The notes: generated by a model not told the origin, from the letters alone. Positions 1 to 14,200 are shown, counted from the stretch's first letter. The stretch is DNA of 64,000 nucleotides from Asterias rubens (GCF_902459465.1 NC_047068.1:12547195-12611194); one strand, 5' to 3'. Made by a program: numbers and translations.

Positions 1-98
1 TTTATGACGAAAACAAAGCTGAATACTTTATTCATACAGAACTATCAATGTGTTTTCATCCCTAAAACTATTTTAATTAGTAATTAATTCCTAAACAG

Positions 99-458
99 AT
101 AGGTCACTTTGTGAAAATGAAAATTTCATTTTTGCCTGCAGCGCGCTGTGTACAAACCAATGCGTAATAGAGACCTATCGAGATCGGTCACTTTGTGAAA
201 ATACTACGCTCCCCAGTTAGGCCACTTGGTGGTATCGCGCGCGCTGTAGCGCATAGTTTAACCATTGTAAAGCAACGTAGTAGATAGGTCACTTTGTGAA
301 AAGACAAAATGGCAAATCTAGCGATGGTCGTTCGTACTAATTAGTGTAATTACATATTAGGCACTGAAACTTGCTGATAATGTTAACAGCATTGAGTTTG
401 TCAATAATTTGTTTTAAAAAAAATGTGTGATTTGAGTCAGTTAGGTCAGTTCGTGGTA
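99..458. repeat. Cluster of TAGGTCACTTTGTGAAAA motifs
   Basis: Copies lie at about 99-118, 183-201, 284-303, with weaker ones at 217-234 and 441-458. Related GCTACTTTGTGAAA-like words recur at 5.5-6.0 kb. This is the core of an unnamed repeat. Confidence 0.6.
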
Positions 459-671
459 CGACCGACGAATTAACTGATTTGGGCTGTCGACCCAAATCAA
501 CTGCCACCGTGGCACATTGCCACCTACTCCTTGGGCTAAAACAGGGTTACCCGATAAGGATGTAGGCATGGGTGTCATCCACTAGGAGCCTGGCTGGTAG
601 AGCAGAATGCAAAACATTTCCAACTTTCTGGCTAGTCACTGAGAAAGTCAAAAGGCAAACCCTGCAGGTTC

Positions 672-968
672 TTAAAGGCAATTGACACTATTGGTAATTA
701 CTCAAAATAATTGTTAGCATAAAAACTTACTTCGTAACGAGCTATGGAGAGCTGTTGGAAGTATAAAAACAATGTGAGAAATGGCTCTATCTGAAGTGAC
801 ATATTTTTTTGAGAAAGAAAAAAATTTATCACCCAAATATTTGAAGTGAAGCATCTGAAACCACACAACTTGTGCAAGCAAGTAAGCTCAAATTTTCAGA
901 TTTGTTATTTTATTCATAGATGAGAAGACTGGTCTTTGACAATTACCAAACGTGTCCAGTGCCTTTAA
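672..968. repeat. TTAA element family A, shortened copy
   Basis: The ends read TTAAAGGCAATTGACACTA and GTCCAGTGCCTTTAA. The ends and the interior match other copies of the family (type copy 14459-14844), but the copy is about 90 bp short. Confidence 0.8.
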
Positions 969-1020
969 AGCTATGAACTTCAATCAAATCGGGAAGGACA
1001 CCATCTAAAAAAAAACATAC

Positions 1021-2172
1021 CTCTCCAAGGACCAACATAATCTTGACATCAGGAGTGTTCTCCAAGAACATCAGGTGATCCACCATGGTTGAGCCAGTGT
1101 ACCTAAAATATTCAATATAATATTGATCTGGATAAATAGTCTCAATGCTCTAGTTAAACGAGACGAAAAGATGATTTTTCTCAAAAACTATGTTACTTCC
1201 AAAGGAGTCGTTTCTCACTATGTTTTATACTATCAACAGCTCTCCGTTGCTCGATATCGTGCAAGTAAAGTTTTATGCTAGTAATTACCAAACGTGTACA
1301 GTGCCTTCAACCAAGAAAGTAAATATTACAGTGACACAAAGGGAAATAGTAGCGGAACTTGCATTTGATTGTTTTCGGATGGATTTACGCATTTGATTGG
1401 CTTGATTGTTTTCGGATGGATTAATTTTCTATAATTTGAATTTTCTTACTGGAATTGTTATTGTTATGCACTCTCCATTGCTCATTACCCAGTACATTTT
1501 GAGAGAGCGCAATAGAAGTTCAATAAATTATTATTATTGTAGTGATCTACCCTAAACCAACCGCAAAGCGCGAGCAAATTACTAAGCGCGAGCGCGGTTG
1601 GTTTGGAATTAAAAATATTGTTTTTTAGAAGATAATTAACAACAAGGTTTGGAATAAAGAAAAGGAATGTAAGAAGAAGAGTTTAGTTTTGAGCTAGACT
1701 GGAGAACAGGAGGGTTCGAGCAGAGAACTCTCAATAAAATCGTGTATTGTGACATCAACTTACTTTCGAGTTCAACTTGTGTCATTTGTTTGTTCTGTGG
1801 TGAACTTTAATTATTCAACGTCAACTTCAAGTTCAAGCCCTCCCGATTAACTTACTACTACTACTCCGCACGTACGTGAGGAAGAAGGACCCAAACCCAA
1901 CCAAGAATGTTACATTATAACTCACTTGCCACCACCCAGTGAGACGCCCTGGTAAAGGCCGTCTGTGTTCCTTGCGATGGCCATGACCAACTCATTGGAC
2001 AAGCCTCCAGAGCGGGTTACCAGACCCACACTCCCCGGTCGATACAACTTCATGGACAGGATATCGTCAAAGCCACCGCCGATAGTCCCAAATTTATTGC
2101 AGCGGAAACCGCCCGGCTTGATGAAGTTGACTTGCATTAGATGAGCCGGCTGTGTACACAGGTGAATTTTGT

Positions 2173-2212
<40 letters not shown>

Positions 2213-5200
2213 ACAAAACCTTCAAACATGGAGGAAATAAAAATACATTATATTTACAATACAAAGTACATAAACACGAATTCAATGAAACAGGATGACC
2301 CGACACTCATGGACGACCACCTGACCATCTTGTCAGAGTATGAAACAAAAGGATTGTCAAAACGATCTAAGCACCTGACAGAGAGTACCAAGATCATCAC
2401 ATTATTATTATTATTTATTGTTCTTTATTTGGCCAAGACAAACAAAACAAATTAACAAAGGAGCAAGTGCAGGGAGATTAAACAAAAAAGTAAACAATAG
2501 AAAACATCCTGATAAAGGCTCGGGCCTTTATCGCACAGCAACGAGCCTGCCGGTTTTAAACGGCAGTTTAAGAACTCGTCGCTACCCTTTTATTCCCTTA
2601 TTTACAGTAGGTAAGGCATTTAAACAAGATAAAATACACTCCCCTAAAACCACCTTAACAGAAAGCCACAATAAAAAAATTAAATAAAAAAAACATTTTT
2701 CCCAGGATTCTTCACAACTGGACCCAAAGTTTGGAAGTTTGATCTGAGCACGCTTACCGTACATGGACCAATCATCAAGGCGTCATTGTTCTTTGCCATC
2801 AGAATCAGAGCTCTTATTTGTTGGTCTGGAATGTGACCTACCATCATCAAAATGCAGCGAATCTGAAAAAAAAAGTCAATGTGTCGGGGTTGGTTTAAAA
2901 AGGAAAACTTTGGGATGAAGGGTTTCGTTACCTTTTGTAGATCAAGTTTTTGGCCATGACATGAATCCCTACTCACTGTGAATGAAGATGTATGTTATAT
3001 AATTTACCTGTAGAAGTTTCAGCCTCATAAAGCCTTTTAAAGTCATAAAGTTTTTGAGAAAAACAAGTGAAAATCACAAAGCAATGTTTTCAGGAGAGTC
3101 GCGTGAATCCATTGTACATGCTAAGACTGTTTTCGTTTCACTTAGGAGAAATAGCCAACTAAAATGAATATAATTAGTTTACTGTTATTAGTTTTGCTTG
3201 ATTTGGTCGCCAAAAACCTCACTTGTCTATGAGTGGACCATTGAAAATAAAGCGGGAAAAGTCCAATTGATAATGGAAGTGCAGCTTACATTATACTGTA
3301 AAATAATCATTTGTTCAGCAAGGGTATTACACACTTGTGTTGCACCAACTGTAGTTTGTTGTTACATACACTTTTTATTTCAACTTCCCAAGCTCACAAT
3401 TACACCAAAGCAAATTTTAACGATGGGTAAATCATTTTAATACCTGTTTACACTTCAGAGCGACCATTGCAAAGTGGACAGCATCCTTGCCGGAGGCGAA
3501 GTTGACGAACACGCTGGAGTCTGGGTGGTTCTTCAATGCTGCGTCAATGTTGTTGTAAACTGTTTAAAAAACAAAAATACCAGCGTTATTCATTCGCCGA
3601 AATAGATCATAGTGTGAAAAGGGTGGCCATTATTAACCCCGGAGAATAGAGTAGTGTAAAAAAGGGCTAAGAAAAAGGAAAACACATTTGAAAGGTATTT
3701 ACCTGGAATGCTGACACGTCCTTCATCCCATAAGAACCATTCCTCTTTGCCATCAACACTACTGTACAAAAAAATGACACGTGAAAGGGTAAGTTAAAAA
3801 ATAAAAAATTTAATTTAATTTAATTTAATTGATTTATGCAGTTTGGGGACACAGCAACTGGGGATACTGGTCTTTGACAATTACCAAAAGTATACCCTGC
3901 CTTTAAAGAAACTGGACACTATTGGTAATTGTCAAAGACCAGTATTCTCACTTGGTGTATCTCAACATATGCACTAAAATAACAAACCTGAAAACAAATT
4001 TGAACTCAATTGGTCGTCGAGGTTGCAATATAATAGTGGAAGAAAAAACATCCTTGTCACAAAAAGTTGTGTACTTTCAGATACTTGATTTCGGGACCTC
4101 AAAATCTAATTGTAAGGTCTCAAAATCAAATTCGTCAAAGATTACTTCTTTCTCGAAAACTGCGTTACTTCAGAGAGAGCCGTTTCTCACAATGTTTTAT
4201 ACTATCAACAGCTCTCCATTGCTTGTTACCAAGTACAATTTTATGCTAAAAATTATTTTGAGTTATTACCAATATAAAGTGACTTTAATTGGGTCTGGAC
4301 TCCTGACTCTTACCAGCTTGAATCAACAATAGCAGCAACTGATGGAGTCTTGCGTCCGCAGACAAAGTCATAATCCAACATGGGCTGTACCGCTTGGACC
4401 ATCATGCCAGTAACAATCACCTGTAATAAGATCAGTAAAAAACAAATAACCAATATTCCACGTAAGTCGGACATTGATAGCAAAATAAGTTCTAGCAGAG
4501 TTACTACCTATGGGTAATAAACCCCCAGCATTTTCTAGTAAATTGAGCCTCTCATTGTTAATAAGTTTATGCGACTTTTGTTAACAATTTGTGAAATGTT
4601 AAAGTCTGTCTGGTGCTGAAGTAGCGAGGGGAATGGAATTGGCAACAACCTCAGAAAATCTCTTTGTTTACATACTGCGAGTTCAACTTTTCAAAGAACA
4701 CGTAAAATTAAAAGCGAGGAAAGGTGACTTTATTATAAACTCACTCACCCTAGTTTCTGAAGTGAATAGATCCTTGTATTTGTTGACATCTACTGACTTT
4801 TTCTCATGGTGATCGGTGCACATGCCACTTGCTTCAACCATCTGCAAAAGACATACAAAGAGAAACTTGTTATCAATGAATGACATCATTGCTCTGAGAC
4901 CAAAGGTCTAAGACCAAGACCAAAAGGCCCGACTCAAGGAGTTTTTGGCACAAAGGAAAGAGAAGTGATATTTCTTTGCATGCTGTGATACGCCAACAAT
5001 TAAAGGACAGCCCCAAAAAAATATTGTCAGAGCCCAATTTCATAGAGCCGCTCAAGCAGACAATTTTGCCTAACAATTCTGTGGCTAGGCAAGGATTCAG
5101 CAGGATATCAATCAAAGACTGCGCATGTCATCAGCAGTTTCAGGAAGTAGCACTCGTTGCTATACCAGCAAAACTTAACAATCTGAGAAAAAAGGCCTCT

Positions 5201-8200
5201 GAAGCTGAACACTTTTTAGAAACTTGATGACTTGAACTTATCAATTAATCTTATTTTGACTCATTTGCATAATTAATTATGAAACTAGACACGAGAGAAG
5301 ATCCGTGCTACTTGGTGAAACCAAAAATGCCACGTTTGTGCAAAAATTGAAAACACTAATTAGCTTAATTAAAAAAGTAAAGCTGTCTGAGCTTTGAAAC
5401 TTTATGGAGTTGTAGGTCTTCATGCATTATCAATAGAAATGTAAAAAACTAAAAATGTCTAAAAAAAAGTAGCACGCGCCTATACTTCAACACAGCATGT
5501 TGTGTTACTTTATGAAACTTAACTAGGTCAGTGCGCGTGCGCTCACACAACTTGCGTGCTACTTTGTGGAAAATTTTGTTACCTCGCTTTGACTTGAGTT
5601 CGTCATGCTTTACATTGGTAAACAGAGGTTCGGGTGCTACTTCGTGAAAACAAAAATGCCACGTTTGTGCAAAAATTGAAAACACTAATTAGCTTAATTA
5701 AAAAAGTAAAGCTGTCTGAGCTTTGAAACTTTATGGAGTTGTAGGTCTTCATGCATTATCAATAGAAATGTAAAAAACTAAAAATGTCTAAAAAAAAAAC
5801 CTTAAGCATGTAGAGTGCTACTTCGTGAAAACGCTGACGATGTGATACGGTAGTTTGGCTGGTAACCTTATTCTGGTAAGCATAATTTGGTTGTGCTTAG
5901 CTACTTTCTGTGCTTAGGCAGCTGTATGTAATTGGGCCATGGTTGGTAAAACAGCCAGGCTCCTCGTCAGTTTATTCACCATTAGACATAAGGTCAAGTT
6001 ACTTTGTGTAGTTACAAGTTCTTAAAAGATAAGTAAGTTTAATAAGAAATACAAAGAAAATTTGTCTTTTGAAAAAAAGAAAAGAGAAAAAAAAAGGGGA
6101 TGTGGCCTAAAAAAAGGATGAGTGAGGGGATGAATTTTTTTATTTTTATGTGGCCTTACATCAACATGGGGAATCAGACATGTGAGTGGACTTACCTTGT
6201 GTGGCGGAGACACGATCTTAGTTGAATCACCTTCTTGCGTTGGATTAGCTTTTAATCCCAGAGCCAATTGTATGATTTGGGTTTTGTTGACCTCAAGAGA
6301 GACTACGTGAATGGGTATACCTGCAGGATGATCAAAATGGCAAATGTGAATCATACAGCCCTCGCGTAGACAAGACATTGAAGTCCGAGATGGAGATCAA
6401 ATACACCGATGAGATTCAACACAGTGATCTACAATTCCGGCCAAAATGCTTGGGCCACCCATTTTCCACGTTACAATAAACATTACCTGTTCATTTCCCC
6501 CTGACAATTAACATTATGTTTCCCGTCCCCCCGCTCAATGTTGACTGGAACACAGAAGAAAACCGTGCAACATTGAAAGGGGGCACGGGACGCCCAACGA
6601 GATATGGCCGGGATTGTGGACAAATTCTTTGAAATCACTGATAGTAACAAAATTAGGTTGTTATATAGGCTAGGTGCTATCCTAGATCGCGAAACATAAA
6701 CAAAATAAATACATGCACATAGCCCAGCCCTGGAATTTCATCCTTGAAAGAGGGCAAGGCCATTTACATTTTGCGGGAGGGCACTTCCATTGGAAAATCT
6801 TAAAGTCAACTGGAAACTTTGGAAAGAGGGCAAGGCCATTTACATTTTGCAGAGGGCACTTCCATCGGAAAATCTTAAAGTCAACTGGAAACTTTGGAAG
6901 GGGCACCAAAGCCCGGACCAGGGGCAACATGGGCCATGGCCCCTGTGGCCTGTGTGTAATTACAGGCCTTGATAGTCCACGCACTCAGACAAGCTACAAG
7001 ACAACACCGAAGAAATCAAACCGAGACTGCTGCATGCATCATTGATGTATGCGTTTAGACGCGCGGTTTGCCCTACAAGACAGCGACTTTCATAGCAACA
7101 AAGAGGTTAATCACAACGGTCTATAAACAGAGAGAATTATCCACTTTTCAGTGTTTACCTAGCTCTTCCAGCCCTGTGGGGACGCCCTTGGGTGTGAATG
7201 CTACAGTATTTCGTTGGATCACCAAAGATATATTGTTGGCCTTGAGTTCTTCTTTGGATTCCAGCAAAGCTTTAACAAGTCCCTGGATGAGGAAAACACA
7301 AACCAATATTCAACTACAGTTTCCAATGACGACTCCAAATCTCCAGAATCAAATTCCGATGATGGATCCCGCATTTGAAGCGTTAGGCATTTTGTTATCT
7401 TGCACAACTGGATTGCACCTGTAAAACACATGGATTGGCAGCATGTTCGAAAGCACCTTGTAAACCATTACATGGTGCTAAGGATTAGGTCTCATAACTT
7501 TGTCCCAGTCACCTTGCAGTAATTATTTGGCGCTTTGTATCCTTTGGAAAAAGGCGTGTTATAAATAAGGGAATCAATGTGTGGTGAAGAGGTTTGCAAC
7601 TAGTGGTTTAATCCCAACGAGGCCTGGTTCTTGATAATCAACACTTTTTGGTCAAAAAGTAAAATAAATGCAAAAATTATAATTGTTCAATGATTTCTAT
7701 CATCACAACACCCCTCCAGCTATGAAATGGTAAGGCCCTCGGGTAAACAACTCCTTATAAAGGAATGCTGTACGCGTCACGCGTAATGCGTGATGTGGCA
7801 CAACAGTTTTAGCCGTTGCTCTCGACCAATAGGAATGAAGAAACTGTCTAAGTAGCACAGGTGCAAGCTCGCGTGTCACACCCATGTTTCAACACTTTTT
7901 ACTGGTCATAAACACACCCACGTGACGCGCTCTCCAACAATAGGAATAGCGAAACTGTCTGAGGTATTTATGAATACAGTTTGCATTATTTTTTCTTAAG
8001 CCGACCGGTCATTGGCACTCGGTCTAAATCCCTTCTCAAAAATAGTTGTAAAATTAAAATAAAGATCGCACGGCCACACAGCTTTCAGAACAGAATAGAG
8101 GACTCTTGAGGGCGCTGTTGTTACCGTCATGCCATTAACAATTTTTAATGCATTAATACCCTCAGTCCTTTTGGTTGGCAAGTTGTTAACAACAGCTAAT

Positions 8201-11200
8201 TCTATTTTCTCATTTCATTTGTTTTCATGTAGAATTGTGTTCAAGATGGAAATGGAAATTCTGGAGGTTTGCCTTACCACGACAGGTCCAATCTTGAGTT
8301 TAATCATCACAATAAGGTCGACAGTGGCGCTGCTGAGGATCAGCGTCTTGCCATCAGGGTGTGGCACTTCCAACATCAGATCGATCAGAGTCCTGCTGAG
8401 TTTGTATAACTGGTCGGCTGTGAGTTTCCCTGAGAACTGTGTATAGCAGGCATACTCATCCAAAACATCTAGCTTTGCTGCTATATCGCTGTAAGATTGA
8501 AGGAAATATTTACAAGATTAAATGAGGCATATCCAACAAATTCCCACAAAATTGAGCATACGTGGTCCTACATTGTAGATGAATGTAAATCGTTTGGCAT
8601 GACTTTCCAATGTACTAATTAAGGTAGCAAAGACTAACTTTCTTTCAATTGATACTAAAAATATCAACCTTATTTAAATTTGTTCTTACAAAATCGATAC
8701 AAAGCGCTTAAGAAAACAAAAGTCAACCAAACAAACAAATTTCATTATTTTTGTGTTACAATTAAAATCAGTGATTGTTAACTGACTGTTGCTAATTGTT
8801 CACTGACAAATGTAGGTCTCGTGTGTAAAAACAAATCTATCAACACATGTAAAAGACCCAGTACACACTTATCGCAAAGAAGGTATTTGCCCTGGGTGTC
8901 TGGCCTGGCAGTGCGACTATCTTCAATCATGTGTACTAGAAAGGAAGAAGAAGAACTGGGCTCAATTTCAAAGAGCTGCCTGAGCATAGAAACATTGCTT
9001 ACAAAGTTTCTGTTAAGCAAACATAGCAGGATACCAGTTACAGATTGTACATGTACATGAGAAATGCCATTTTGGCTGGTAACCAAGTTCTGGTAAGCAT
9101 TATTTTGATATGCTTAGCTACTTTTTGTGCTTATAAGCAGCGCAATGAAATTGGGCCCTGGATTCAACATACCAAATCACAAGGGAGGTGCCACCGCCAG
9201 AGATGAGACTCCATATGCGACCAGCCTTATTCAGGACGGTCAGATTCATGGCACAAGGTGTGCCAGCCTGGAGCTTCACGATTTCTAGTTCCTGTAATCG
9301 GAACAAACACCAAGGTAGAATGAATTAATAAGGAATACAAATCTTACTGAACATAAAATCAAATAATAAATCACCACGGAATCTGACTGGGTAAGTTTTT
9401 AAAAATAGTTTGGATTTGAACAAAGACAAATTGACTGGAGTAAGATTTGAACCATGATGACCCTTAACCCTTAGCACGCTACGAGGCTGTACACACAGTA
9501 TTCCCCTGGCGCTGAATTTCCTGTGTGGGGCTACTAAAATGCACATACATTTTTCCTCAAGACCTTTTACTCTGTGAAGAAAGTGTTTTGGGCTAAATTG
9601 CAAAATAAGTTTTATACTCAGTATTTTATTTCCCATCTAATGCAGTAAACATTATGTTTTTTGGATAGAGAATAACCGAGATACGCTTGTTTCAGTACCA
9701 CTATTCTATCACCGGCCGCCAAGCCTAGTTGCTGTCGATTTTTATCGAGGCCATCGTCCGATCCAGACCCATCGCTGCTGCCATCCGACTCATTGTCGTG
9801 TTCATGTACATCGTTATCGTTGACATATACATAGTACACGTACACAGTACACATACAGCATTCTCAACACATCAGAATCTCTCGAAAAAAGCTCTTAAAA
9901 GTCTGATTCTCCGGAGTCTGAGTCCTTAAAATTTTCCAGAAATGCTGCATGGACATCCATTGTGTCCCCATTTTGTCTTAGCATACAGCTTTTTGATCGG
10001 AAATTGTGAGAAAAATTTTTTCCAGATGAAATATCGTTGCATACATGTACAGCTAGATACATGCAGCTGGATGAGGGTCAGGGGTCAATAGTTTCCCAGA
10101 ATTCCTCATCTATTTACTTGCAGTACTGCTCGGCGACTGTGGTCGCCGATAGCGTGCAAAGGGTTAAGGTGATCCCCTGGCTACCACTTCCCAGGGTGTA
10201 TTATAAACTTGGGTGTGATCCCTGGCTACATGGCAGCTAATGGTTATATGGCATCTGACTAGCACCCCATGCCAAGGATATTCTTCTGCTGCAGTGCATT
10301 GTAGTGTATTGTTGTGCGCTGGGGCTTGTGGTGCATACAATAACACACATGTCCAGTGTGCTAAGCCCACCATGTATCATTGCAGCAGAGGAACTACTTG
10401 TCGTCGGTGATTTCAATTTCCATGTCAACGTCCCCACCAGTAGTGAAGCATCTCGGTTCTTGGAATTACTGGACTCGTTCACTTGGTGCAACATGTAGAC
10501 AAACCAACACATGTAAGTGATCATACACTGGACCTGATTATTTCAAGATCTCCAGATTTTGTGCGCAATGTCCAGGTGGCCTACCGGATTTCTGACTACT
10601 TTTGTATCCATGTGAACTTGCCTTGAGTAAGCCAAGAACATTGAAAAAGGAAATGGTGTACAGAAAATACAACTGTATTAATCACACGGATTTCAAGGCT
10701 GATGTTGGCGACGCTATGCTGGATATTCTAAAATATACCGATCTTGACTGTGCTGTACGAAATTACAATCGCGTTCTTCGTGAGCTGTTAGACAAGCATG
10801 CCCCAGAGCATCGTCGTGTCATCACACTTAGACATCGCCCCTGCGGTTTTTCTGATGACCATTTTTAAGAAAAGAGAATACGGAGGCAGCTTGAACGGAG
10901 ATGGAGGCGCACAAGATCACCTAATGACCGTAAACTCTTTTGTCAACAGAAAGTAAGAGTTACGAAAATGTTAGATGATGCCGCCACTGAGTTTTACTCC
11001 AACATGATCCTTGAAAATGCTAACAAACCAAGAAATCTCTTCAAAGTCATGAACTTGATTCTCAACAGAAAAGTCGACTCCCCCTTCCCTTGCCATGATA
11101 GTGATCAAGAGCTTGCTGATGATTTTGGACACTTCTTTGTTGAGAAAATTAGCAACATTGATCAAAAAGTAAACCAGGCTGTTTGCTATCTGACTGAAAC

Positions 11201-14200
11201 TAGACCAATCTCAGAGAGCAGGATGTTTCACACCAAACTCTCCTGCTTTACACCATTGCTTACAAGGGATGTGTGTCAACTCATGAAGGAAGCTCCAAAT
11301 AAATCCTGCCAACTTGATCCTCTACCGACATGGCTACTGTGATAACGAGGTTGTGGATAATATCACTACCATTATCAACAACTCACTTACCTCGTCCTGT
11401 GTACCTCAAGACTACAAATTAGCTGTCGTCAAGCCACTGCTAAAAAAAGCTGGGCTACCACTGGTCAAGGAAAACTACCGTCCTATTTCAAACTTACCTT
11501 ATGTTTCCAAATTGATCGAGCGAGCAGTGTTGGACCAGCTACTTCAACATATGAAGAGAAATGACCTGTTTGAGCCATTTCAATCAGCTTACTGTGTGGG
11601 TCACAGTACGGAGACTGCACTTTTGGCGGTGCAAAATGATCTGCTTATGGCCATGGATAGGCAGGAGGTAGTTGCTTTGATCCTTTTAGACATGTCTGCT
11701 GCATTTGACACAGTAAATCATACCATCTTGCTTCAACGAATGTCAGACAGACTTGGAATAACATCAAGCGCACTAAAATGGTTTCATTCCTACCTCACTG
11801 ATAGGATGCAGCAAATACGTGTAAATGACTCGCTCTCGTCGCCATTCCCCCTCTCCTGTGGTGTTCCACAAGGTTCAGTACTGGGCCCCTTTTTGTTTAC
11901 CATCTACACTTCGCCATTGGGAGAATTGGTAACGCAGTATGGACTTCATTACCACTTGTACGCGGATGATACCCAGCTATACCTGTCATTCAAACCTTCA
12001 TCTAATTCGACCGTTCCCTGTTTGAACAGAAATGAAGAGTGTGTTGCCAAGATTCAAGAGTGGATGGTGCTAAACAGACTCAAGCTCAACAGTAATAAGA
12101 CTGAATTTTTGCTTGTTGGCACCCACCAACAACGTGCCAAGATTCATCAACCAAGCATCGATTTACCAAACTGTACTATCCTGCCCAAGGACCATGTTCG
12201 CAACCTCGGTATCGTCTTCGACTCATCACTGGGTTATAAGTCTCACATCACCTCTGTTTGCAAGGCTGCATATTATCAGCTATACAACATAAGACTCAGC
12301 AGAAAGCACCTCACTGATGAAGCCGCAGCAACTGCAATTCATGCTTTCGTCACCTCACGCTTGGACTCATGTAATGCTCTGCTGCATGGTCTTCCACAGT
12401 GTGCAATATCTCGCCTCCAACGAATTCAGAATATGGCTGCAAGGATCCTTACTGGTACTAGACGCAAAGACCATATCACACCAGTTCTTAGATCATTACA
12501 CTGGCTGCCTGTGACTCGCAGGATTCAATACAAATTGATTCTTATCATCTACAAAGCCTGCCACAACCTTGCTCCTCGATACCTAACTGATCTGCTAATG
12601 CCATATACTCCTGCCCGATCACTTAGGTCATCTTCAGATACATCTCTTCTCAGGGTCCCGGCAGTAAATCTCAAATCAGCTGGCGAAAGAGCTTTCTGCC
12701 GGGTAGCACCACAGCTGTGGAACAGTCTCCCTGCAGACTTAAGAAATGTGAACTCCATAGCTGTTTTTAAATGTAGACTTAAGACTTATCTTTTTAATTC
12801 TGAATATAACTAGTCTTTTTACTATTTGTGTTTAGACAAATCAATGCATTTCTTGCTGTGATGTATACAGTATGATTATACCTTTTGTACCCTTTGTACT
12901 TTAAATTTATTGCCTTGTTTTATAATTTTCTTCTGTTTTGGCTTCGTTTTGCTTTTATAATGTTTAGTGTGTTTTGCCTTTTTAATGTACAGCGCCTTTG
13001 AGCAATTATTTGGATATTACCGCTTTATAAATGCTGTTATTATTATTATTATTATTATTATTATATTGACTCATAATACATGTGATAGGGAGACCACCAC
13101 AAAAGGGCTAGATAGCTCATCAATAGACCGATCCATTATGCTCCGCCCCATTGCGTATTGACCAATCACAACGCAACGAAGGTCAGACACTCGGGTCCGA
13201 CATGCATGCACGTATGCTTGGCGCGCGCGGCAGAGTTGTGCAGAAAGGCATGTGCGTCGTGGGCGGAGCCTCCTGGATCGGTCTATTGGTAGAGCGCCTG
13301 TACGTTAATCCGGAGGTTATTGGTTTTAGTCCCGCACCAGTAAATTTTTCGTTGTTCAAATCCAAATTGAGCATAAATTCGTCAAAGACTGCCAGAATAC
13401 TGTTAACACGCTTTGGAAATTGTGAACGAAGAAAACTATCAGATGTTTTCTTTCTTACTTGTTTTTTTAAACCAAATGACTCTCTCACAAGTTTGTTCAT
13501 CTTTTCTTTTTCTTTTTCGCGAAAATAGAATTAGCAAACAACTTACAAACCAAATGGACCGAGGGTACAAATGCAAACAATAATTAATGGTCTGACGTTT
13601 TGACCCTAGCAGAGAGTCTTTCTCAAAGGCCGAGTCTTTCTCGAAGGCCTTTTTCTTTTTTGGTGGAAATTTAAATTACCTGGGGAAGAAGTTCACGAGA
13701 CAGTGCTGGAGCGAATTGAGGTTGACCCCACTCTTTCTTGCACAGAGGGGCTGCCTTGGCGTCCAGCTTGGCTGCAACATCTAGTACATGGATCGCAGAG
13801 TCTGTCACCACTATCATATTCATGGAAAAAAGAATCAAAGTTGCAAAAGTATATAAGGTTAACAAATAAATGAAAGACATAGACCTTTTAGTTTTTTTTT
13901 TTTAATGAGATATTGCAAATCACAAGACCGGACAACCATTTCAAGGCGAGGGCTACACTTAGCTGATTTTGAGCTTGCAACCCAAATCATCTACCACCAT
14001 GCGCACATTGCCACATACTTCTAGTTACCCCCTTTACAGTCCATAAGGATGTAGGCATGGTAGAGCACAATGGGAAAATGCACTACCTCTCAAACATTTT
14101 ACGAAGCAATTATAGATCCAGATTCAAATTTTGGGGCATAACAACTGACATCTTTTTACATAACCACATTATTTTAAAGTGAAATGTTTCTCAAAAGGTT

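Noticed and set aside
1..1020. Search for the next ACLY-like exon
   Set aside because: No segment resembles the expected continuation after LVLGE; only repeats are visible, so the exon must lie beyond the left edge.
2228..2687. Two overlapping plus frames (75 and 89 aa)
   Set aside because: They lie in an ACLY-like intron beside a TTTA microsatellite, have simple composition and show no family signal.
6022..6378. 118-aa frame
   Set aside because: Only 6196-6320 of it is real (exon 10 of the ACLY-like gene); the rest reads into introns.
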